From assembly GCA_047602475.1 (NCBI GenBank), contig JASGHE010000001.1, forward strand, positions 372,001 through 436,000: a DNA stretch of 64,000 nucleotides, read 5' to 3'. The position numbers and the translations under genes are program-made. Positions 17,675 to 26,141 of this stretch are shown here, piece by piece (position 1 is the first letter of the stretch; the number at the start of each line of letters is the position of its first letter). This stretch comes from JAEUIE01 sp047602475 (GTDB lineage: Bacteria; Planctomycetota; Planctomycetia; Gemmatales; HRBIN36). The notes beneath the pieces are model-generated. The model saw only the letters and a program-made list of their open reading frames with translations. It did no database searches and had not been told where the DNA came from.

Positions 17675-18787
17675 TCATTCACGAAGCTGGCGACAGGCTC
17701 GTTCCATCAACTCCAGCCAGTTGCGGTACATGATCCCTTCCACATCACGAGTGGAATATCCCCGTCGAGACAGTATCTCCGGCAGCTTCTGTAGGTCGGC
17801 AATCGTGTCCACATCGACCGGTGATTGCTCAGTGCCGAAACCGCCATCGAGATCAGTGCCGATGGCTGAGTGCTTGGTGGAACCGGTTAGCTGGCAGATA
17901 TGGTCGATATGATTGGCGACATCTTCGAGTGATGCTACCCTTCTTACATTCCCCGGCCCCTGGCCACAGTCTTTGTCAAGCATCCAGCAATCGAGGGCAG
18001 CACCGATGACACCGCCCCGTTTGGCGATGTGCCGGATATCACTATCTCGTAACTGTCGTTGCCGATCAACTAATGCTCGGCAATTGTGGTGACTGGCCAG
18101 CACCACGCCGCCGAAGAGATCGAAGACCTGATCCATCGCTTCATCAGCAAGATGAGTCACATCGAGAATCATCCCCAATCGTTCCATTTCGGGTAACAAC
18201 TCCAGACCGGGGGCGTTCAGCGGGCCGGGCGAACCGGTGCCATGGCTATATCGGCTGTTGCCATAGTGGGAGAGACTCAGAATACGCAGTCCATGGTTCC
18301 ACCAGGTTCTTAGATCATTTGGGGAAAGAATGGGATCAGCCCCTTCCATGCTGATGATGAATCCAAGCGGCGGAGCCTCCACGGAAGGATCATTCTGACT
18401 CACATACTTCTGCCACTCTTTTACATGCTCGCTAAGCTTTGGCCAGTCGGTCAGAATGCGAATGTGGCCATGACGTTGCAATGCCTGATAGTAAGCCACC
18501 TGCCCGATGGCGGCGGCATAGGAGGCTTCTGCCGATTCATAGCCCGACTTGGGAATGAACGAAAGCTGCACGCCATCTTTGTCATGCCGGGCCAGCAGAG
18601 TTGCTGACACGACGGCAATCTTCCCCTGCCTCAAGGCCGGCAGACTGACCGTATTGTACCCTCGACCTGGTCCCTGATAGCCGGCTGCTAATTCTCGTCG
18701 ACGAATCTCTTCCACGGGAAGCGTCAGGTCACGATTCCATTCAAGAGCATTCCAGGCGAGATCGAGATGCCAGTCGAAGATCAGCAT
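17675..18787 (-). CDS. Membrane dipeptidase (peptidase M19)
   Basis: 370 residues, an amidohydrolase-type TIM barrel of the renal dipeptidase family that cleaves dipeptides with a binuclear zinc site. Seen: the metal-binding start FDWHLDLAWNA (HxD), FIISMEGADPI with the bridging Glu, LSLSHYGNSRYSHGTG, ILDVTHLADEAM, VLASHHNCRAL, and the late GTDLDGGFG with its catalytic Asp. No signal peptide, so probably cytoplasmic. The start overlaps the end of the MFS gene by 7 bases, indicating co-translation. Confidence 0.93.
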   Translation of the reverse strand: MLIFDWHLDLAWNALEWNRDLTLPVEEIRRRELAAGYQGPGRGYNTVSLPALRQGKIAVVSATLLARHDKDGVQLSFIPKSGYESAEASYAAAIGQVAYYQALQRHGHIRILTDWPKLSEHVKEWQKYVSQNDPSVEAPPLGFIISMEGADPILSPNDLRTWWNHGLRILSLSHYGNSRYSHGTGSPGPLNAPGLELLPEMERLGMILDVTHLADEAMDQVFDLFGGVVLASHHNCRALVDRQRQLRDSDIRHIAKRGGVIGAALDCWMLDKDCGQGPGNVRRVASLEDVANHIDHICQLTGSTKHSAIGTDLDGGFGTEQSPVDVDTIADLQKLPEILSRRGYSTRDVEGIMYRNWLELMERACRQLRE

Positions 18788-20145
18788 GAGTTATCCTTTT
18801 CCACAGGTGCATGAAAAACCTTTGTGGGATTGATCAAAAACCACATTGAAGCGGAGACCAGAAAGGCTCCGGCATAGACAACGAAGAGGGGATCCCATCC
18901 AAAAGTACCAAATATCCATGCCCCCACTCGGGGCTGAATGGCGTTACCTGTGTTGCCAAGCATGTTGATGAACCCGGCGGCGGTGCCGGCGTAGAGGCCG
19001 CCGATATCGACGATGCTGGCCCACGTCGCTCCCTGTCCGAAGTCAAAAGCAGCTCCGGCAATGCACATCAAGATAATCGCATCGTCTGGGTTCTTGACAT
19101 AAGGCACGCAAAAAATGGCGATCGACGCTGTCACCAGCCCGCAGAATGGAAACAAGGCTCGCCCCAGCCACCTCCGTCCCGAGCGGCGAACCAGCCAATC
19201 GCTCAGCACTCCGCCGAGCAGGCAACTGATACCGCCATAGAGCAGCGGCTGCTTCCAAATGCTTTCCGAGAGGTCGAACGGGAACTTATGCACTTCCTTA
19301 AGATACTTCGGCATCCAGCTCACGAAGAAAGACCAGCCAAAACTCCCGAAGAAGTAGAACCCAGCCAATGCCAGCAGGCTGCGACTGGCGATCAGATCGC
19401 TCCATAACTTACGAAAGGGCACACGAGGGCCGGCATCATGCCCATTCCCCTGCCCTGAACGGATCAGCGCCAATTCAGCACTATTGACCGTCCGCTTCTG
19501 TGCAGGGTCATCCTTAAACCAGAGGTAGAACCACAGACACCAGAGGAAGCCAACCACGCCGGCGATCCAGAAGCCGACTCGCCAACCTGCTACATCGGCT
19601 AAGCCCGGTACCATCGACATCCAGGAACGCACACCGGGAGAATCGACCCATCGAATGATAGCGGCAAACAAAAACGGACTGAAGGCCCCTCCCCAGCGAG
19701 CCGCCAGCCAAAGCCACCCACCGGCACGACCACGAGCTGAGGCAGGAAGCCAGGCTGCCTGCACTCTTGCCATGTTGGGAAAGGCGCCCGCCTCGCCCAC
19801 TCCAAAGAGAAAGCGAATGATCAGTAGTGAGACGAAGCCGGTCGCCCAGCCAGTCAGCACGGTGAATAGAGACCAGAAGAAGACGACACGGGTCAGGGTC
19901 AGCCTGGCTCCATAGCGGTCGCCCAGCCAGCCGCCTGGAATCTCGAAGAGTGAGTAAGCCAGCCAGAACGCCCCGAGGATGTAGCCCATCTGGTCGTCGT
20001 CAATGGTCAGCTGTGATTGGATTTCCTGCTGTACTCGTACGATGCAGACACGGTCGAAATAGGTCAGGAACGAGAGCGTCAGCAGGAACGCCATCACCTG
20101 GTAGCGAACATGCGTCGGCCTAACTGTGGCGGCGGATGGATTCAC
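18781..20145 (-). CDS. MFS transporter, anion:cation symporter type
   Basis: 454 residues with about twelve membrane helices. The FLTYFDRVCIVRVQ start of helix 1, GGWLGDRYGARLTL after helix 2, and RFLFGVGEAGAFPNMARVQAAWLP are the marks of the sugar-acid/anion:cation symporter branch. A central loop with DDPAQKRTVN matches the family's usual interdomain region. The substrate is likely an organic anion; the next gene encodes a dipeptidase, so a dipeptide or amino-acid derivative is possible. It forms a tight cluster with the dipeptidase (7-base overlap) and the Tat-exported protein (9-base gap). Confidence 0.9.
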   Translation of the reverse strand: MNPSAATVRPTHVRYQVMAFLLTLSFLTYFDRVCIVRVQQEIQSQLTIDDDQMGYILGAFWLAYSLFEIPGGWLGDRYGARLTLTRVVFFWSLFTVLTGWATGFVSLLIIRFLFGVGEAGAFPNMARVQAAWLPASARGRAGGWLWLAARWGGAFSPFLFAAIIRWVDSPGVRSWMSMVPGLADVAGWRVGFWIAGVVGFLWCLWFYLWFKDDPAQKRTVNSAELALIRSGQGNGHDAGPRVPFRKLWSDLIASRSLLALAGFYFFGSFGWSFFVSWMPKYLKEVHKFPFDLSESIWKQPLLYGGISCLLGGVLSDWLVRRSGRRWLGRALFPFCGLVTASIAIFCVPYVKNPDDAIILMCIAGAAFDFGQGATWASIVDIGGLYAGTAAGFINMLGNTGNAIQPRVGAWIFGTFGWDPLFVVYAGAFLVSASMWFLINPTKVFHAPVEKDNSC

Positions 20146-20154
20146 CGAGTTACT

Positions 20155-21534
20155 CTATCGTGTTCCGCTTGCTCGGGACATCCGCTCAGCCACTTTCCCC
20201 AGATGATCGATCCCGTTGGGCTCCGGGGTCTTCTCGTTGATAAGCTTCCAGGTATCGCCCATTTCCCGCATGGCTCGGTAGTCTTGAGCAGCATATTTGA
20301 TGTTGAGATGTGGCGTCTGATAGAGCATGTCGCCACGGCAATGCGATTCGACGCCAGCTTCGACCAAGCCCGTCGTCAGCAGTGTTCGTTCCACTGGATA
20401 CGGTGCCTTACCATTGCGGAAATGCTCCTGGATGGCGTGCGACAGTGCCTTGAAGAGACATCGATTCTGCCAGGGCCCGACGTAGAAGCTGGTAGCCAAC
20501 GGCTTCTGTTCGCCAACGGTTCGACAGGCGAAGTGCCAATGAGTGCCATCCTGATTGGTCTTCACCACCATACCTTTTAGGCCATCTCGATAGCGGAGCA
20601 TTAAACCCCAGGAAGTGTATGACTTAAGTTGTTCCTCGGTCTGCGGTGTACCTGGTCGGTTCGGCTCTGCCTGAAGCGCCGCCAGCAAGAGCTTCGGCGA
20701 CCATTGTCCCGCCTCGGCTGCTTTCCACAGAGCCTCCTGCGCCAGATACTGCACGCTCGCCACCCCTGTCTCGCCCCCGGCACGACTTTCGACCATCGAT
20801 TGCAATACTTCCAGGCCATGAAAGTCATAAGAATCGAGCCCACCCCCGTGCGTGGCAATCGCTTCTTCGATCTTCACCTGTGGTGGTAGTTCGAGTGCAG
20901 GCACACGTTGAGCCAGGGGGACAGAACTACCCGCCATCAAGGGGATGCTCATCTCACGTGCGGTATCAGTCATCTCCCTCGCCCAGTCCCAACGGTAAGA
21001 GAGATGCTTATCGTTGAAGACCGGAACCACTCGCCCACTGCTGCGGAAGACTTTGACGATTTCATCGAAGAACCGCTTGCGGGGATACTCGCGCTGCCCC
21101 TTGGCATTAACCGGATAGTTGCCATGTTCGCCGATGCTCAGCACCGCATCGACAGCCAGTTCCTTGCCTCCCAGGGTTAGGGCATCCAGGATGGAAGGGA
21201 AGATCGGGATGCCATAAGCCTTGGCAACTTGTCGGGCGAGGTCCTTCTTCTCAGGAAACTGATCAGCATAGAAGCTGACGATATCGCAGCCCGAATCGGT
21301 GACTTGGCCGTTGAAATCATAGGGTTCGAGGAAGTTCTCCATGATGACGTGGGCATGACTGCGGTACGACATCTCGGTGAAGACCGCTGCGACCTTGAGC
21401 CGCTGTTTCGGTCGGGCCTGGCTGCTCTGATTCAACAGGCATAAGCCGACAGCACCCGCTGCGGTTTGGAGAAATCGACGACGATGCACTACGGACAAGG
21501 CGTTCAGAACGCCTGAGGCGGGGGGAGTGTTCAT
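20155..21534 (-). CDS. Tat-exported protein of unknown function
   Basis: The N-terminus carries a twin-arginine signal (HRRRFLQTAAGAVGLCLL) followed by RPKQRLKVAAVFTEMSYRSHAHVIMENFL. The mature part, about 420 residues, reads like an exported member of a planctomycete family with a Rossmann-like start (VAAVF, DAVLSIGEHGNYP, VFNDKHLSYRW, MAGSSVPLAQR). No catalytic motif is recognised. The ATG at 21534 is preferred over the longer frame to 21648 because it places the twin arginine at residue 18-20. It is upstream of the MFS and dipeptidase genes and probably begins their operon. Confidence 0.75.
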   Translation of the reverse strand: MNTPPASGVLNALSVVHRRRFLQTAAGAVGLCLLNQSSQARPKQRLKVAAVFTEMSYRSHAHVIMENFLEPYDFNGQVTDSGCDIVSFYADQFPEKKDLARQVAKAYGIPIFPSILDALTLGGKELAVDAVLSIGEHGNYPVNAKGQREYPRKRFFDEIVKVFRSSGRVVPVFNDKHLSYRWDWAREMTDTAREMSIPLMAGSSVPLAQRVPALELPPQVKIEEAIATHGGGLDSYDFHGLEVLQSMVESRAGGETGVASVQYLAQEALWKAAEAGQWSPKLLLAALQAEPNRPGTPQTEEQLKSYTSWGLMLRYRDGLKGMVVKTNQDGTHWHFACRTVGEQKPLATSFYVGPWQNRCLFKALSHAIQEHFRNGKAPYPVERTLLTTGLVEAGVESHCRGDMLYQTPHLNIKYAAQDYRAMREMGDTWKLINEKTPEPNGIDHLGKVAERMSRASGTR

Positions 21535-21804
21535 GGCGGTGGAGAAGACCAATGCGGGGTAGGTTGCTGGCAGGAATTCAACTATACACGAGTTACAGAG
21601 AAGGTGAAGGAAATAGTTGCAGAACCAGCAAAATCGGTTTGAATCCACGGCTGCGTAATTGGCCTCTTGATCCCCGTGCTAAAGGAATATCAACGTGCAA
21701 GACTTCGAGTCGACCGCCTTTAGCAGGATGACTTTGAAAACCGATGGAACAACAGTATCTAAAACAACTGGAGTTGATCGGATAGCTAATAGGAGCGTAA
21801 CACC

Positions 21805-22326
21805 ATGACAGGCGCAGAAAAGACTTACACTGAAGATCAGCTTCAGGAAGCAGCCCAGCACATCCTTTACTTTTTTGATCTGATCGACCAGAATCCGGGG
21901 ATTGGCGATCCCAACATCGTCGAGGGGCTGACTGCCCACAAACCGGTGCCACAACTCCATGCCCACTTGATGTGCCAGTTGGTGCCGGAAGCGATCGCCT
22001 ACCTGATCTTGCGGGACGCCGGGATGACAGCTTTTCCCACTACGTTCAAAGCCATCAATGAGAAAGGGGACTTGGTAGAGTTCTCTTTGAACATTCTTCC
22101 CTACTTCAGCCTGGCGGTCAATCTCGCCACCGCAGCCGCGGAATCGAAGTTTACTCAGTATTGCAGCCAGGGGACGTTGCAGAACACCGCTCTTCGCAGC
22201 GCCACCATGCACGGCATCAATCACTTTCTTCAAAGTGGGCACGAGCTCAAGGAGATCGCCGGAGGCCGATTGGAACCGCTCATTGTTCAAGGCATTTCCG
22301 CGGAGCAAATTGCTGCTCTGGGTTAG
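21805..22326 (+). CDS. Hypothetical cytoplasmic protein
   Basis: 173 residues, not recognised. It is largely helical (QLQEAAQHILYFFDLIDQNPGIGD near the start, HLMCQLVPEAIAYLIL, then a C-terminal GHELKEIAGGRLEPLIVQGISA). No signal peptide, metal site or repeat is evident. ggagcg lies about 13 bases before ATG 21805. It precedes the DUF2130 gene by 44 bases on the same strand, so they may be co-transcribed. Confidence 0.7.
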   Translation: MTGAEKTYTEDQLQEAAQHILYFFDLIDQNPGIGDPNIVEGLTAHKPVPQLHAHLMCQLVPEAIAYLILRDAGMTAFPTTFKAINEKGDLVEFSLNILPYFSLAVNLATAAAESKFTQYCSQGTLQNTALRSATMHGINHFLQSGHELKEIAGGRLEPLIVQGISAEQIAALG

Positions 22327-22370
22327 AACACTTTCCAAACTACTATCTGGCACTATGACGGATGCAGACT

Positions 22371-23627
22371 ATGACTGACCCCACCATTACCTGCCCTCAG
22401 TGCAAGACTGATATCAAGCTCACCGAATCGCTGGCGGCACCACTGTTGGAGGCGACCCGCAAGCAGTTTGAAAAGCAACTGGCTGTCAAAGAAAGCGAAT
22501 ACCAGAACCGGGAAAAGAAGCTACATGACCAACAGGCTGAACTGGCACTCAAAGAACAAGGTATTCAGGATCAGGTGACGGCCCTGTTGAAACAGGAACG
22601 GGCAGCCCTCATCAAGGATGAGGCGAAGAAAGCGAAGGAACTGCTGCGGGGTGAGATGGATGAACAGAAGCGGCAAGTTGAAGATCTGCAAAATGTCTTG
22701 AAGGAACGGGAAGGCAAGTTGGAAGCCGCCGCAAAGGCTCAAGCTGAACTCGTTAAGATGAAGCGGGACCTGGAAGACGCACAACGGGAGATGGAACTGA
22801 CGATTGAAAAGCGTGTCAGCGAATCCTCAGCAAACATCCGAGACAAGGCTAAGAAGCAGGCCGAGGAAGAACTCAATCTCAAAATGAAAGAGCGCGAAAA
22901 GACCATCTCCGATATGCAGCAGCAGATCGAAGTGCTCAAACGGAAGGCTGAGCAAGGCTCGCAACAAACCCAGGGCGAAGTGCAGGAACTGGAACTGGAG
23001 TCGCTGCTTCGTGCCAGGTTCCCCCACGATAAGATTGAACCGGTACCCAAAGGCGAATATGGCGGCGACATACTGCATCGGGTATTCAACTCGCAGTCGC
23101 AATGCTCCGGCACCATCATCTGGGAGTTCAAACGCACTAAGAACTGGAGCGACGGCTGGCTGGCAAAATTGCGTGATGATCAGCGGGTAGCCAAGGCCGA
23201 TGTGGCTGTCATTGTCTCACAGGCGCTGCCGAAGGATGTCGAAACCTTCGATCAGATGGAAGGCGTCTGGATCACCAGCCCAAGTACCATGATTCCCGTC
23301 ACCCTGGCACTGCGCCATTCTCTGATTGAACTCTCGATGGCCCGGCAGGCCGGCGAAGGTTTGCAGACTAAGATGGGGATGGTGTATCAGTATCTGACGG
23401 GCACGCACTTCCGCCAGCGCATGCAAGCGATTGTCGATGCGTTCACCGACATGCAGGAAGATCTCAGCAAGGAAAAGAAGGCCATCACCAAACTGTGGGC
23501 CAAGCGTGAAAAACAGATCGAACAAGTACTCGAAGCAACCTCAGGTGTCAGTGGCGACCTACAGGCCATTGCCGGCAAAAACGTGATGGAAATTGAAGGT
23601 CAGGACTTGAAGGCTCTTGAAGAATAG
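22371..23627 (+). CDS. DUF2130 protein with coiled coil
   Basis: About 418 residues: an N-terminal zinc-knuckle-like CPQC, a long charged coiled coil (residues about 30-200, many Lys, Glu, Gln), then the DUF2130 core (YGGDILHRVFNSQSQCSGT, IIWEFKRTKNWSDGWLAKLR, VAVIVSQALPKDVETF, GVWITSPSTMIPVTLALRH). The WEFKRTKNW strand resembles nuclease-superfamily folds, but activity is unproven. Cytoplasmic. The start is uncertain between 22362 and 22371; neither has a clear ribosome-binding site. 44 bases follow the preceding hypothetical gene. Confidence 0.88.
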   Translation: MTDPTITCPQCKTDIKLTESLAAPLLEATRKQFEKQLAVKESEYQNREKKLHDQQAELALKEQGIQDQVTALLKQERAALIKDEAKKAKELLRGEMDEQKRQVEDLQNVLKEREGKLEAAAKAQAELVKMKRDLEDAQREMELTIEKRVSESSANIRDKAKKQAEEELNLKMKEREKTISDMQQQIEVLKRKAEQGSQQTQGEVQELELESLLRARFPHDKIEPVPKGEYGGDILHRVFNSQSQCSGTIIWEFKRTKNWSDGWLAKLRDDQRVAKADVAVIVSQALPKDVETFDQMEGVWITSPSTMIPVTLALRHSLIELSMARQAGEGLQTKMGMVYQYLTGTHFRQRMQAIVDAFTDMQEDLSKEKKAITKLWAKREKQIEQVLEATSGVSGDLQAIAGKNVMEIEGQDLKALEE

Positions 23628-23676
23628 CTGCTGCCTCCGTTGCTTCACAGCAAACGGGGGCAGCATTCTGAGAGTC

Positions 23677-25915
23677 CTAACCTGGCCGCTGCAACCGTAG
23701 TTGCATCAAGCCATCAAGACCGATGGTTCCACCCAGTGCGTTTGCACCGGTAGTGCTTTTGCGAAGATCGCAGCGCAACATCATATCGAGCAATTGCCTG
23801 CTATTGCCATCGATCAGCGCCAGGCCAGAGAATTTGCCATACTTGGCATTGGGGTTGTCATTCCCGGCAAGGGTGCCTTGAAGGCGAATGACGCCGATCA
23901 GCCTTGTACCTTCCTGAAAGCTGCCAAGATATTCGCATGATAGATTCGCCTGTTGCTCCCCATCGGCACCGAACAGATAATCGAGCATAACAGTGCGTTG
24001 GGGCACTTTCCAATTGGTGCCAACAGTTATCTTTGTCTTGGGGACGTCCAACTGCGCCAGATCATGCCAGTGGTTCAAGCTGTTCTTGAGGAGAGAAGTC
24101 AACTTCATGGAGGGCTGTGACGTTTCATCTTCGGGAATGCGATCAGCCCATAGTCTCTGTAGCGTTTTATGAGGCATGGGACGATCATCGGCGCGAGCAC
24201 CTGCGGCAGATCCTTGATCGCTTGAGTTCCTCCTGACGACAGAGCCTCATAGTCCAATCGGGCGGTAAGGGAACCGCGGACGCTGTGCATCGAATATTGA
24301 TAGCGTTGCGTCAGCTTCAGTTCTCCCAAAGAAGCACGCCGGCAACGGAAGCGGGCAGTTCTTTATCGTCCAGCACTTTGCCGGGAGTATAGGAGAGCGG
24401 TTCAAGCCAGTTGATCTTACCTTCACCCATAGTGAGTTGAGGCTGAAGCCAGTAGACTTTACCATCCTGTAGCGCAGGCAGCACCAGCGATCCGGAATAG
24501 ATATTGCGGTTCTCACCGGCCTTAAGTTCTGGAGAGTCGTCCGAGGCTGTCGGATTCTCGGGAGGTTTTTTCTCGTCGCCGGTGACGACTTTCACCTTCG
24601 GGGCGGCAGAACGGCTGCTGAATTCCGAAAGTCGAAAGACGAGTGGAAGATGGAGCGTATCGCCTTTGCGAACCGGGGGATACAGTTCAAGTCGATCCGG
24701 ACGGCCATAGTAGAGTGCTGAAGCCTCGTCGGCAGGCACGCCAAACGAGATGCCCGTGTTGGTGATAGAACCATCGCCGCCTCGCCCCGTGAAAATGCTG
24801 ACGGCGATACCGATCACCCGACCACTGGCATCGACAATGGGTCCACCGGAGTTGCCTGGATTGAGCGCCGCGCCGCCAAACTGCACCAGCTTGATGCGTC
24901 CATCTTCAAATCGATGGCTGGTGACCTTGAGCGGCGTCACCGTCACTTCTTTTCCGGCACTGTTGCCATACGGAAAGCCCAATGAGAAGACCGTTTGCGT
25001 TTCACGAGTGGTGAGCGAGGAGGCCAGTTGCATCCCCTCCGGATAATCCTCCATGTATTCCTTCGATATTCGCAACAGAGCAAGATCATGTTTGCGATCG
25101 ACTTTGACGATATCGACCACTTTGAAGTCTTTCTGGTTCTTGGCCCCATGATTCAAAAAGACACGAACACTTTTCGGTTTAGGCTTCGACTCATCAATCA
25201 TGTCGATAACGTGAGCATTCGTGACGACGAGATTCTTTTCAAAGGCAAAGAACCCTGATCCGCTTCCACCACCGCCGCCATCACGTTCGGTTTCGATGTA
25301 GACCGTATTTTGTTTCACACGCTTAAGCAAATCGGCACCGAGGGATTCGTTCCCGTCTTTGACAGAGTTCTTCTCCAGGCCCGGCAGATTGCTTACAGGC
25401 ACAAAAGATTGATACAGGTCGCTCTGCGTAAGAGCCTTGTCAGCTATCTCGAACTTTTCTGAACCTGTCGCTTCAGCAGGCTCAGACTCATCCTCTCGTT
25501 CCGTAGTATTTTGCCGCCGCTCGGGAATCGACCGGTATCCTTGTGATGCAGCTTGTTTCTTGTCGTCTGTCAGCGCCCACCAGAGTACTCCGCCAATGCA
25601 CACGCACGTCAGCAGGAGAATACCAACCATGATGCCGATTTTCTTCCCCGTGCTGGCCGGCGCTTTCTTTTTGGAGCGCTGCCCGCTTTTGCCCCTGGAT
25701 CGCCTGGGTTGATCATCATCGTCATCATCCCTTGCTGCACGAGCAGGCGATTTCACTGTCGGAACAGTCATAACCACAGGTGCCGCAGCGGATTTGACCG
25801 TGAGTGAAATCAGTGTCTTGCAAAAGGGACAGGAGATCGTCGCTGGACCAGTCAACTCTGGAAGAGTGAATTGATTGCGACAAGTCGGGCAGGCAGCTAA
25901 ACGAGACATAGGCAT
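23677..25915 (-). CDS. Trypsin-like membrane protease with zinc ribbon, frameshifted twice
   Basis: The N-terminus has a zinc ribbon (CPTCRNQF, CPFCKTLI), then a basic linker and one membrane helix (KKIGIMVGILLLTCVCIGGV). The extracytoplasmic S1-type serine protease follows: His in VTNAHVID (about residue 233), Asp in HDLALLRI (about 277), Ser in PGNSGGPIVD (about 353). No PDZ domain is seen. The long frame stops at 24317 after GVLLWEN, but coherent text continues in two further frames: ELKLTQRYQYSMHSVRG and then MPHKTLQRLWADRIPEDE to 23677. Single missing bases near 24322 and 24178 (a C run) explain both. The roughly 230-residue C-terminal extension is not recognised. The start near 25909-25915 is approximate. 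Confidence 0.8.
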
Positions 25916-26141
25916 GGTCACTCAAATTGTTACTCAAATGCAGGGCTAAGGCGTTTGGAAGCCTTTTCTGCATTCACAGCATCATTGACTCTACCAATCT
26001 TCTGGGCCATTTCCAACTTTACTTCTGAAGATAATTCGTGCTTCCCTCTTTTTGGCTGTCTGAGAACATTGTTGGTGTTGATTGGTTTTTATGCAAGAAT
26101 GGGCTTGTCTCTTCATTTGCCCGGTATCAGGTATCATTTTC

